Shown one piece after another: positions 28,484 through 36,989 of a stretch of 39,889 nucleotides of DNA. The position numbers were made by a program, and so were the translations under genes. Location: the NCBI GenBank assembly GCA_001512435.1, contig LFRS01000026.1:258-40146 (forward strand), in the 5' to 3' direction. The notes under the pieces are model-generated. The model worked only from the letters and a program-made list of their open reading frames with translations, made no database searches and was not told the origin of the DNA. The DNA is from Halothermothrix sp. DTU029 (GTDB lineage: Bacteria; Bacillota; Halanaerobiia; Halanaerobiales; DTU029). The number at the start of each line of letters is the position of its first letter. Within the stretch, counting starts at the first letter, position 1.

Positions 28484-28510
28484 AAATTCCTGTATAGATG
28501 ACAGGAATTT
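28484..28510 (-). other. Intercistronic hairpin before the solute-binding protein gene
   Basis: A 10-bp perfect inverted repeat, AAATTCCTGT and ACAGGAATTT (28484-28493 with 28501-28510), directly after the stop of the MalG-type permease (28512). On the minus strand it is followed by an A run, so it is not a terminator; it may stop 3' decay or mark an RNA processing point that boosts the binding-protein message, as known for binding-protein genes in other CUT1 operons. Confidence 0.5.
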
Positions 28511-28511
28511 A

Positions 28512-29537
28512 TTAGCCTACAATACCGGTTCTCTGGATACTTTCAATAAAATACCGCTGCATAAAAGCATAGAGGACCAGCAAGGGAGCTATATAGAGAA
28601 TCATTCCAGTATGCCTAATGATGGAAGCATACTGACTCTTCAATTTATTATGATCACCATCAAGGGCCTTCAAGGCTGCCCCCTGTAAAGCCTGTAAGAG
28701 AAAATTCCCCTGTCCACTTAAAAAGATAGTATTATAGAAATAGTCATTCCACTGCCAGACAAAAGAGAAGAGAAAAATTACTACTAAACCAGGAATAGCA
28801 CCAGGCAACATAATCCTGTAGAAGGTTTTAAAAACACCTGCTCCATCAACATAAGCCGCTTCCTCCAGATCCCTTGGCATCCCCTTAAAAAATTGTCTCA
28901 TCACATAGATAAACAAACCATTCCTCAAACCAACTGCTGTCGCAGAGATTAAAATAAAAGGCCAATAACTGTTTAATAAGCTGATCCCTGGTTCAGGCAA
29001 CAAACCAAAGAAGGTAAAATACTTAAAATTAAGAGAAAGAGGTACAGTAATCATGGTAGGTGGTACTACCAGAGTAAATACTGCCAGGGAAAAAATGAAT
29101 TTATTACCAGGAAATTTAAAGCGGCCAATTCCATAGGCTACAGCAGTACAGGATATTAATTGCAGTATACTTACTGTCAGGGTCAATAGTAATGTATTAA
29201 AAAAACTTACAGGATAATTCATGGCCTTCCAGGTAACCCTGTAATTATCCAGAGTAAAATTTCGTGGAATCCACCGGACAGTCTGGTCAAAAATGTCTGC
29301 TTCAGTCATAAAGGAGGTAACCAGTTTTTCCAATAAGGGCATCAGGATAATATAAGAAACTCCGATCAAAAATAAGGCCCTGATTATGCTTATTGAAATT
29401 CCTTTAATTTTCTTATTGAATCTACTGGCCCGGTTCCGGTCTTTTTCCCGGTTAATCTGATCCAGGATATCTGCTGCCTGGAGCCCGGCTGTTCTGACAA
29501 ACCTGACCTTTACACCTGTATCAGTATTTGTTTCCAT
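28512..29537 (-). CDS. Carbohydrate ABC transporter permease, MalG type (first importer)
   Basis: A 341-residue CUT1 permease with a long charged N-terminal tail (about 50 residues before the first helix) and six membrane helices. The ATPase-docking loop reads DLEEAAYVDGAGVFKTFYRI followed by MLPGAIPG, a canonical EAA motif. The ATG at 29537 follows GGGGAGG at about seven bases. It lies 12 bp after its MalF-type partner and upstream of the 436-residue binding protein, which should be its receptor. The extra N-terminal length compared with the other MalG-type permease of this locus (289 residues) shows that the two systems are distinct. Confidence 0.93.
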   Translation of the reverse strand: METNTDTGVKVRFVRTAGLQAADILDQINREKDRNRASRFNKKIKGISISIIRALFLIGVSYIILMPLLEKLVTSFMTEADIFDQTVRWIPRNFTLDNYRVTWKAMNYPVSFFNTLLLTLTVSILQLISCTAVAYGIGRFKFPGNKFIFSLAVFTLVVPPTMITVPLSLNFKYFTFFGLLPEPGISLLNSYWPFILISATAVGLRNGLFIYVMRQFFKGMPRDLEEAAYVDGAGVFKTFYRIMLPGAIPGLVVIFLFSFVWQWNDYFYNTIFLSGQGNFLLQALQGAALKALDGDHNKLKSQYASIIRHTGMILYIAPLLVLYAFMQRYFIESIQRTGIVG

Positions 29538-29549
29538 AATTATCCTCCC

Positions 29550-30440
29550 CTATTCCTGATAAAATACCCATCTGGAAGAAACTTTTATAGTAATACCCAG
29601 GATTATAAGAATCATCACAAAATACAAAACAGCCATTGCCATACTGACACCATATCCTGCTCCCATTATGGCTTCATCTCTCACTAACATCACCACTTCA
29701 TTAGTGGTTGTTAAGAAGGTATCAATAATTGTATAAACTGCATTTGTCAGGATAATTGGACTCATCATCGGGAAGGTTATCAACCAGAATGATTCCCAAC
29801 CTGTAGCTCCTTCCACATCTGCCGCCTCATAAATAGAAGGTGGGATAGACTGTAGTCCAGCCAGAAAGATTAAAATCTGAATTCCGGAAGCCCTGATAAT
29901 ATCAGGTATTCTGTCTACAGCCCCAAGAATAAACTCTATAAAACCCTCAGGCAGCTTGGTATTCATCAATAAATTCCTCAAGCCAACACCGGTAAAAATT
30001 AATTCTGCATTCCTGGCCCCATGGAGGAGCTGTGTAACCATATCATCGATATCCATCTGAATAATTATCCCTGCACTCAGGATAACCGGTAAAAAGAAGA
30101 TTGTTCTGGCCAGAAACCGGCCTTTAAACCTCTGATTTAAAACAAGGGCTGCAAAAAAACTAAAGGCTAAAACCAGGGGTACATTGGTTATGGTATCTAA
30201 AATAGTTTCCACAAATATTCTCAAAAAATCAGGATGAACATTTAAAATATAGCCGTAATTATCGAAACCTTTAAAGTTTAAAACAAAGCCCTCCCTGCTT
30301 ATTACCAGCTCATTAAAACTGAAAATAAAGGCCTGAATAAAAGGATAGAAAAAAAAGAGAGTAAAGCCCAGCAAAAAAGGCAGGGAAAATAAATAGCCAG
30401 CCAGTATCCTTCTTTGTTTAAAAGATAACCTCTTTTTCAT
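29550..30440 (-). CDS. Carbohydrate ABC transporter permease, MalF type (first importer)
   Basis: A 296-residue CUT1 permease with six helices and the EAA-loop sequence SIYEAADVEGATGWESFWLI followed by TFPMMSP. Its ATG (30440) overlaps the stop of the DUF5696-type gene in an ATGA arrangement, with AGGAGG eight bases upstream, so translation of the secreted glycosidase-like protein and the importer is directly coupled. The region between helices three and four contains an extra segment (residues about 128-175, GVGLRNLLMNTKLPEGF) compared with the other MalF-type protein, perhaps an extracytoplasmic loop that contacts the binding protein. Confidence 0.92.
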   Translation of the reverse strand: MKKRLSFKQRRILAGYLFSLPFLLGFTLFFFYPFIQAFIFSFNELVISREGFVLNFKGFDNYGYILNVHPDFLRIFVETILDTITNVPLVLAFSFFAALVLNQRFKGRFLARTIFFLPVILSAGIIIQMDIDDMVTQLLHGARNAELIFTGVGLRNLLMNTKLPEGFIEFILGAVDRIPDIIRASGIQILIFLAGLQSIPPSIYEAADVEGATGWESFWLITFPMMSPIILTNAVYTIIDTFLTTTNEVVMLVRDEAIMGAGYGVSMAMAVLYFVMILIILGITIKVSSRWVFYQE

Positions 30441-33163
30441 TGCAAATCCTCCTGTATAACTTTAAAATCTTCCCCCTTTACCTCTACCCCTTCTACCATT
30501 ACTGCCTCTTGATTATAATTAACTATAACAGCTTTACCATTTGCATAAACTGTTTTAAAGACATTATCTGCTAATTCCATATGGTCGATTATTCTCTGAT
30601 TATAGGTTTCTTTTAAAAGTTCATTTAAAGCCTGGTACAGTTCAGCTGCCTCTGGCAACCATTGCCGATAATTCAGGGCATACTCGTTCTCAAAGACTGT
30701 TCTTTTAACTGCTGATGATTCACTATAAATACCCCGGTAATAGGGGATAGCTCCTGTCTCCATAGATTTTAGTAGGGAGTATTGATTATATAACATATTC
30801 AGGGGCTGGCCAGAATAATCTATATAGCCATGTAAGACAATTGGTAAAAAAGGTATGCCTTTATCAATAATATTGGCTCCAGTACTGTAAAGAGGCGTTT
30901 TTACTACCTGGTCTACATAGGGTAAAGTATAGGCATTTCCTCCTTCTACCAGCAATTTCACTTCCTGTTCTTCTTTTAACTTCTTCAATACATTGACTAC
31001 ATTATTCAAGGACTGTTGCCGGTCAATATTCTTAGCAGGATTAGTTCTATAATCAGAGTTTAATTGTTGCCCCAGGTGTCTTAAAGAAAGGGCGCCTATA
31101 TTATATTTACTGTATTCTTTAAGAAAATTATCTACAAAAGATGAAAGAAACTTGCTGGATAATAGCAATCTTCCTCCCTTAAATTTTTCCTGTTTAGTAG
31201 CCAGATTATAATCAGGGATACTGGCTATCTTTCTATTTAAAAAACGGGCTGCATATCTCCTATTTAAAAAATCATTCCAGAGATTAGTTTTATATATATT
31301 ATAAAAACTCAAATCCGGATATACTTCTATACCTTTGGCCTCCAGAAAAGTTAAGAGGTCTTTAAAATCTTTTTCAGTACCGGCTGTTTTTTCCAGTCTT
31401 AGTTTCCTGGGTAAATAATGGTGTTCTCCACCGGCCAACCAGCCTGTTAAACGTAATTTTAGATCCTTAATCCCCTCTTTATCTAATTCTTCGATGATTT
31501 CTTTAACCTGCTGAAAATTTGTCACTGCTTTTGTCAGCCTTCTGGGTATACCCAGGACAGGCTTTGTCTCATGAATAGAAGTAAGCAGTTCCAGCATAAA
31601 GGGGATATTTTCCCTTTCTTCCAGGGGGCTTAATTTATATTTTCCTACCAGATACTCCTGATATCTATGGGCCATGCCAACATAATTGGCCTTTTCTCCA
31701 TTTAAGAAACTATATCTTATCTGGATATTTCCTTCAGGTAGGCGGGATTGAAAGAGGCTCATCTTTGTTTCTTCCCATTCATAGCCAAAGACAAGTTCTG
31801 TTCTTTGCATGGTAATAAAACTGGCCTGGACTGTATTATAGGAAGAGGTTCGCCCGGCTATATCTGCTTTAATATTAGCAAAGGCATCTCCCTCCTCTAT
31901 AATGGCCAGAAAGGCTTTATCTCCATTTTTTAAGCCATAAACCGGAATATGTAATTGTTCAGTTATTTCAGGAATTCTCTCTCTCGGCTGCAGGGCATAA
32001 TCCAGCCCATAAAGGTTTTTCCCATAGGGTTTTGCATCCAGGCGGCCATTATTTAAATAAATCAGGGCACCAGACCCATCAGGAACAAAGATATATCCTT
32101 CGGCATCACTTCCTGCAGCACCAAAGTAGGGTAATATATCCAGTGAATAAAGGGGATAAGTCTCCATAGAACTCTTACCTGCTACCAGGACTTTTTCAGG
32201 ATAGGTAACCTTATCTAAGGGCACCCTGACCAGAAAATCCTTCCCATCCAGCAAATAGTCGATAGTAACATGAAAAACACGTTGATTAGGTACTGGAGGC
32301 TCCAGATTGAGTTCTTGATAATCTTTTGCCAGCTCCTCGGGACTATAACCACTATTCTGGAAAGCCAGGAAAATATTATCCCGGTCCCAGGCCCGGATAG
32401 TCCTCTTCTGTACATAGACCTGCTTATCTTTTAGATAATTTAAATCTTCTGCCTTGAGGTCAGCTATACTGGCCAGATCATTTCTGTTGTTAACATAAAT
32501 ACCCAAAAAGTGCAGGACCAACCTTTCAAAATCCCTTTCCCTCATCTCCTCTAAAGGAGTGGTAAAGGCATAGTTCCCTAAGACTCCATCTTCATCAAAG
32601 TTGTAGATATCAAGTTTCCTCCCCTCTGGGCCCAGGGGCTCCAGACCAAAGAGGTGATATTGGGAGAGCAAAAACTCCTGTTCCTCAACAGGCAAATTCT
32701 TCAAGACCTTCTCTTCCATACTTTTTTGTTCAATAATTAGAGGAATTAAGTCTTCTTTTTTCCACTCCTGGCCAACTACATAATCAATACTGACTCCATT
32801 TTCTATTAAATTAATCTCATATTGGTTAAAAAGGATACTATCGGAGTAATTATTCATAAACATTTGTCTATTACCAGGTAGATAATATGATAGGGAAAAC
32901 TGGGCATTTAAGACATCTTTATCTGAACCCCTGGCCACCTTCTCTTCCTTATCCCGTCCAGGAGGATTGGAATACCAGATAATCCCACTATCTTTTTCCT
33001 GAACAGCCACTTCTGTTGTGTCATAATTAAGATAAAGGATTAAATGTTCATTTTCTGCCACCAGACTATAGGCATCTAAGTCAGCTGCCCTTAGGTCTAC
33101 TGCAAAAAGGCCAGAAATTATATAGAAAGCAAGTAATATGGCCCAGAATCCTTTTCTTCTCAT
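30437..33163 (-). CDS. Secreted DUF5696-type protein, glycosidase-like architecture
   Basis: A 908-residue exported protein with a signal peptide at residues 5-25. A long N-terminal part (30-500) looks like an all-beta supersandwich: LYLNYDTTEVAVQEKDSG, GYIFVPDGSGALIYLNNGR (354-373, which I associate with the DUF5696 family) and FVGYEWEE-like strands. Residues about 520-815 have the alternating pattern of a TIM barrel: LKLRLTGWLAGGEHHYLP, GIEVYPDLSFYNIY, GALSLRHLGQQLNSDY, VKLLVEGGNAYTLPYVD and LPIVLHGYIDYSGQPLN. A small beta domain ends it. Supersandwich, barrel and small beta domain together are the layout of GH31/GH36/GH101-like glycosidases, so a wall-side glycan-cleaving or glycan-binding role is plausible but unproven; catalytic residues cannot be named. 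Start ATG 33163 after GGAGG-rich DNA; a longer frame reaches into the previous gene. Confidence 0.8.
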   Translation of the reverse strand: MRRKGFWAILLAFYIISGLFAVDLRAADLDAYSLVAENEHLILYLNYDTTEVAVQEKDSGIIWYSNPPGRDKEEKVARGSDKDVLNAQFSLSYYLPGNRQMFMNNYSDSILFNQYEINLIENGVSIDYVVGQEWKKEDLIPLIIEQKSMEEKVLKNLPVEEQEFLLSQYHLFGLEPLGPEGRKLDIYNFDEDGVLGNYAFTTPLEEMRERDFERLVLHFLGIYVNNRNDLASIADLKAEDLNYLKDKQVYVQKRTIRAWDRDNIFLAFQNSGYSPEELAKDYQELNLEPPVPNQRVFHVTIDYLLDGKDFLVRVPLDKVTYPEKVLVAGKSSMETYPLYSLDILPYFGAAGSDAEGYIFVPDGSGALIYLNNGRLDAKPYGKNLYGLDYALQPRERIPEITEQLHIPVYGLKNGDKAFLAIIEEGDAFANIKADIAGRTSSYNTVQASFITMQRTELVFGYEWEETKMSLFQSRLPEGNIQIRYSFLNGEKANYVGMAHRYQEYLVGKYKLSPLEERENIPFMLELLTSIHETKPVLGIPRRLTKAVTNFQQVKEIIEELDKEGIKDLKLRLTGWLAGGEHHYLPRKLRLEKTAGTEKDFKDLLTFLEAKGIEVYPDLSFYNIYKTNLWNDFLNRRYAARFLNRKIASIPDYNLATKQEKFKGGRLLLSSKFLSSFVDNFLKEYSKYNIGALSLRHLGQQLNSDYRTNPAKNIDRQQSLNNVVNVLKKLKEEQEVKLLVEGGNAYTLPYVDQVVKTPLYSTGANIIDKGIPFLPIVLHGYIDYSGQPLNMLYNQYSLLKSMETGAIPYYRGIYSESSAVKRTVFENEYALNYRQWLPEAAELYQALNELLKETYNQRIIDHMELADNVFKTVYANGKAVIVNYNQEAVMVEGVEVKGEDFKVIQEDLQ

Positions 33164-33188
33164 ATACCACCATCCACCTTCCTCCTGT

Positions 33189-35414
33189 TTATAATCGCAG
33201 GAAAATTTCATTATATATTTCAGAAACAAACCGCATTACATGTTCTCCCAGATTGAAAAATAAGACCCCGATAAACATAGTGAAGGCGATTCCGAAAATA
33301 ACCAGAATAGTGACCAGAATATTCTTGCTACTATCATACTGATGAATAGTCATGGTCCCAAAAAAGAGTAAGAACAATGACCAGAGTAGGGAAATTACTA
33401 TAAATGAACCTATTAATACCCCTTCCTCTTCAAGGAGGAAATTACTGATGATTGTTACCGGTATATTGATAATAATAACCGGGGTAAAGGCATAGGCAGT
33501 AGCTATATAGATATCACTAAAGGTCCCTTTTCCCTCCATTAAGGTTGTTAAGGACCAATTGACTATGACCCAGAGCATAAAGGGGATCAAGACACTGCTA
33601 AATTCAAATAATATGTTCAGATTGGCCAGATCATTAGTGTTAAAAATAAAGCCCATATACTGTCTCTGGAATACATAAGTAAGTGAAAGGAAAATTAAGA
33701 GGACTGTGGCTGCAGGGAGATTCCCCCTTTTTTCATGTTTTAAATCCCAGAAGCCATCAAAGGGATGAAAAATTACATATCTGGCAAAGGATAATCCATC
33801 AATTGTCTTCACCAGATATAAATATAATATTCCCAGTTTTCCTTTTATAAAACTGGCCAGTGTCCATTGCTCAGCTTTGATATAATTCATGGCCGCAAGC
33901 TCCGAACTGGCAATACCCTTCAGGACCAGAGGTCTTAGCCCCTCTCCTATTTTTCTATAAATTTTTTTCCTAATAGATAGGAGCAAAATTAACAATACTG
34001 CAACAAAAATATAGGTATTTATATTGGCTTCAATTACCTCTTTACGATAGAGTTCAAAGGCCTTGGAGTAATTACTTCTATCCTGGCCAAGTTTGAAATT
34101 TACCATAGCCTCCAGAAAATTATCTGCCTGCAAATGGGCTTTACCAATCCCGGTGTAGGCAAGGTCATAATTGGCATTAATATCTTTTAACTGACTCCAT
34201 ACCTGGGCAGATTCCCGATATAAGCCCCGGTTATAAAGGTCGAGGGCGGTATGAATTAACTTCTGATAATAAGTTGGAGTAAAAACAGTAATACTATTCA
34301 ATTGCTCATCCAGAACCAATATATAATCATCTAAAACGGTTAAGGCCACAGGTGAAAGAAAATTACCCCTGTTATTTCCCTTTTCCCCAAAGACATATAA
34401 GAGGTCACCATAGTAGTCATATGTAAATACCCTTCCTCTTTCCTTATCGAGGACACTATATATTCCATTTTCCCTTGACCAGATGTCCACAAAACTTGAA
34501 CCTGGCAAAATATACTCTCCCTGGGCATTTCGCAGGGATGAACCGTGATCACCAATAGGAGGGGTAAAACCTTCTCTCTTCAGGACATCAGCACCAGCAG
34601 GGTTTAGTCTCCTGACAGCTTCTTCCTGCCGGATCTGGCCTGAAGCTACTGTAGTATAGATAAAACCTTTCTCATCAACATGAAGATTACTATACTCGGT
34701 AGGAAGAATCAGGGATAACCTTTCCTGCCTGGCCCTGGAAGAAAATCTTCTCCAGAGATAATCAATAATATTGGGATTAACCCTCGGTGCCCCAATAAAA
34801 CCTCTAAATTTTCCATCCAGATCAAATTCCATAATTCCTTCATAGACTTTATCAGCGATTACATAAGTTCTCCCCACATTATCAACTGATATTTTTATCG
34901 GAAAATAATTGAAATTCTGATTAAATAAATCCTCATTTCCCGGGACCGGTGAACTAATTATACGAAGCAGTTCACCGGAACTATCCAATACCACGATACG
35001 GTTATTATTGCGATCTGCTATATAGAGGACTCCCTCTTCACTAACATGAATCCCATATGGCTGATTAAAGGTATCTTCCTGGCCATTGTTATTAAATGAA
35101 GAGATAACCTTAACCAGATTCCAATCTTTATCTATAACTACAATGCGGTTATTACCAGTATCCGCTACATAGACCAGGGAATTATTCCAGGCAAAAATAT
35201 CCTGGGGTTTTCTAAAATTATCTATTTCCAGTTCCTTGCCACCTATTACCTTTAATGGTTGATAGGCCTGTGGTGCTGCTACCGGTTCAGACCAGAAGTC
35301 ATAGGTATAACTATGGTAGGGAACTGAATAGGTAGAATGACCTGCCCCAACCAGGCAGGAAGATATCAGCAGGAGAACAATAATTAAGGCTAGAAGCCGC
35401 CCTGTCCTTAGCAA
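33189..35414 (-). CDS. NHL beta-propeller / TPR / Yip1-domain membrane lipoprotein
   Basis: A 741-residue multidomain protein. A signal sequence with a lipobox-like LISSC (residues 16-20) suggests lipid anchoring. Residues about 60-390 form an NHL-type propeller, with repeats such as PQDIFAWNNSLVYVADTGNN and YGIHVSEEGVLYIADRNNN, each ending in NRIVVxD. A TPR-like pair (LDLYNRGLYRESAQVW; AYTGIGKAHLQADNFLEAM, about 395-460) leads to a membrane helix (472-490), a linker, and a C-terminal Yip1-type domain with about five helices (550-735). Proteins with this layout occur next to DUF5696 proteins and CUT1 permeases; no function is assigned. The propeller faces outward and could bind or sense glycan while the Yip1 part scaffolds in the membrane. 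TTG start (35414) with AAAGGAGG eight bases upstream. Confidence 0.85.
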   Translation of the reverse strand: MLRTGRLLALIIVLLLISSCLVGAGHSTYSVPYHSYTYDFWSEPVAAPQAYQPLKVIGGKELEIDNFRKPQDIFAWNNSLVYVADTGNNRIVVIDKDWNLVKVISSFNNNGQEDTFNQPYGIHVSEEGVLYIADRNNNRIVVLDSSGELLRIISSPVPGNEDLFNQNFNYFPIKISVDNVGRTYVIADKVYEGIMEFDLDGKFRGFIGAPRVNPNIIDYLWRRFSSRARQERLSLILPTEYSNLHVDEKGFIYTTVASGQIRQEEAVRRLNPAGADVLKREGFTPPIGDHGSSLRNAQGEYILPGSSFVDIWSRENGIYSVLDKERGRVFTYDYYGDLLYVFGEKGNNRGNFLSPVALTVLDDYILVLDEQLNSITVFTPTYYQKLIHTALDLYNRGLYRESAQVWSQLKDINANYDLAYTGIGKAHLQADNFLEAMVNFKLGQDRSNYSKAFELYRKEVIEANINTYIFVAVLLILLLSIRKKIYRKIGEGLRPLVLKGIASSELAAMNYIKAEQWTLASFIKGKLGILYLYLVKTIDGLSFARYVIFHPFDGFWDLKHEKRGNLPAATVLLIFLSLTYVFQRQYMGFIFNTNDLANLNILFEFSSVLIPFMLWVIVNWSLTTLMEGKGTFSDIYIATAYAFTPVIIINIPVTIISNFLLEEEGVLIGSFIVISLLWSLFLLFFGTMTIHQYDSSKNILVTILVIFGIAFTMFIGVLFFNLGEHVMRFVSEIYNEIFLRL

Positions 35415-35444
35415 AAGCCTCCCCTCCTTTGCCAGATTATCTTA

Positions 35445-35473
35445 ATATTAAAAGCAAATATATCATCTTTCAA
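35445..35473 (-). promoter_or_regulatory. Promoter of the main transport operon
   Basis: Minus strand TTGAAA (35473-35468), 17-bp spacer, TAATAT (35450-35445). It precedes the NHL/Yip1 gene and follows the hairpins behind the GH1 gene, so the transport operon can start here independently of thuA-like and GH1. No catabolite-response or operator element is obvious around it. Confidence 0.7.
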
Positions 35474-35522
35474 AGAGCCTTTTTCTCAATTAATTAAATA
35501 TTCACTTAATTATAAATACAAC

Positions 35523-35542
35523 GAAGGAAATAAAATTCCTTC
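35523..35542 (-). terminator. Hairpin pair behind the GH1 gene, partial terminator
   Basis: GAAGGAA (35523-35529) pairs with TTCCTTC (35536-35542) around six bases; on the minus strand it is followed by GTTGTATTTATAATT. A second stem, TGAGAG with CTCTCA (35559-35575), covers the GH1 stop and is followed by ATATTTTATAG. Neither is strong, but together they fit termination or attenuation between GH1 and the downstream operon. Confidence 0.45.
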
Positions 35543-35572
35543 TTTTGCTATAAAATATTGAGAGCTTTACTC

Positions 35573-36931
35573 TCAGGCATAAAGGGCCTCCCCCTTTGTC
35601 TCGATGACTTTTTTGTACCAGTAAGCAGAATCCTTAATAATCCTCTCCCCTGTTTCAAAATCTACATAGATTAAACCAAAGCGCTCCAGATAGCCCTGGG
35701 CCCATTCAAAATTGTCCATCAAGGACCAGTGGAAATAACCCTGAATATCAACACCATCTTCTCCAGCCTTTTGCAATTCCCTTAAATACCTGTTAGTAAA
35801 ATCTATTCTCTGGGGATCATGTACCTTACCATCCACTGCCACCCAATCTACATTGGACATACCGTTCTCTGTTATTATGACAGGTTTTTTGTACCTTTCA
35901 TAATAAAATCTTGGTCCCCAGTAGAGGGCTTCAGGAGTAATAGGCCAGTAATAAGCATTTCTTGCATAACCTACTTTTCTCTCTGCAGGCACAGCCTGAC
36001 CTTTATCATCCAACTTTACACAAACACCCTGATAGATATTTACACCAAAGAAATCAATTGGTTCTGAAATAATTTTAAAATCATCGGTTTTAATTTCTGG
36101 CAGATATTCCTCAAATATCTTTAAACCCTCTTCTGGATATCTACCCAGAATTACAGGATCCATCCACCAGTTTATAGCCCAGAGCCCTTTATCTTCCACA
36201 GAAAAACTTGCTCTTCTGGCAACCTGAATATTCTCTTCACTCTTTGTTGCAGGAAAAACAGGAGAATCTGAAGGAGCCAAACCAATACGGCAATCCTGTA
36301 CAGAGGTCTCTCTAATTACCCGGGCCCCTTTTCCATGAGCCAGGAGTACATTATGGCTTATCTGTAATAAATCTTCCATACCCAATTTTAAACCTGGAGC
36401 ATGAACTCCATCCTTATGGCCCAGATTTACAAAAACCTGAGGTTCATTAATAGTTATCCAGTTCTTAACCCGGTCTGACAGCTTCTGGACAACAACTTCT
36501 GTGTATTCGGCAAACCAATCTGGACTATCTGGATTCAGCCAACCACCTTTTTTGTATAATTCATAGGGATAATCCCAATGAAAAAGGGTAATATATGGCT
36601 CAATACCATTTTCCAGTAGTTCATCTATTAATTTATCATAAAAATCCAGGCCTTTCTGATTTACTTTGCCTGTGCCATTAGCTAAAATCCTTGGCCAGGA
36701 TAGAGATAGACGATAAGCCTGAAGGCCAAGCTCCTTCATCAGTTGAACATCTTCCTTATACCTGTGATAGTGGTTACAGGCAATATCCCCGTTGTCTCCA
36801 TTTTCAATAGCTCCTTTTTGGCGGGTAAAAATATCCCAGACTGATAATCCTTTTCCATCTTCATAGGCGGCACCTTCGATTTGGTATGAAGCTGCTGCTG
36901 CACCCCAGACAAAGTTTTCCGGAAATTTCAT
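35573..36931 (-). CDS. Glycoside hydrolase family 1 beta-glycosidase
   Basis: A 452-residue cytoplasmic TIM-barrel hydrolase. The N-terminal FPENFVWGAAAASYQIEG and DIACNHYHRYKEDVQLMKEL are the GH1 signature region; the acid/base Glu is E163 in TINEPQ and the nucleophile is E355 in ITENG. SLMDNFEWAQGYLERFGLIYVD ends the aglycone side. There is no signal peptide, so it should split beta-glucosides or related oligosaccharides after ABC import; nothing indicates a 6-phospho-glycosidase, which would suit a PTS instead. Ile-Asn (TINEP) replaces the more frequent Phe/Leu/His-Asn, a minor change. The ATG at 36931 follows AAAGGAGGG; an upstream ATG lacks such a site. It follows the ThuA-like gene after 58 bp. 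Confidence 0.96.
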   Translation of the reverse strand: MKFPENFVWGAAAASYQIEGAAYEDGKGLSVWDIFTRQKGAIENGDNGDIACNHYHRYKEDVQLMKELGLQAYRLSLSWPRILANGTGKVNQKGLDFYDKLIDELLENGIEPYITLFHWDYPYELYKKGGWLNPDSPDWFAEYTEVVVQKLSDRVKNWITINEPQVFVNLGHKDGVHAPGLKLGMEDLLQISHNVLLAHGKGARVIRETSVQDCRIGLAPSDSPVFPATKSEENIQVARRASFSVEDKGLWAINWWMDPVILGRYPEEGLKIFEEYLPEIKTDDFKIISEPIDFFGVNIYQGVCVKLDDKGQAVPAERKVGYARNAYYWPITPEALYWGPRFYYERYKKPVIITENGMSNVDWVAVDGKVHDPQRIDFTNRYLRELQKAGEDGVDIQGYFHWSLMDNFEWAQGYLERFGLIYVDFETGERIIKDSAYWYKKVIETKGEALYA

Positions 36932-36989
36932 GAGAAGCCCTCCTTTATTATGTTTATTCATTTGTATCTTGTTATATTTTAGTAATGAT

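Noticed and set aside
28484-28510. Terminator between permease and binding-protein genes
   Set aside because: The stem is followed by an A run on the transcribed strand, not U residues.
22032-30440. Recent tandem duplication of an ABC importer
   Set aside because: The two permease pairs and the two binding proteins differ clearly in length, loops and sequence.
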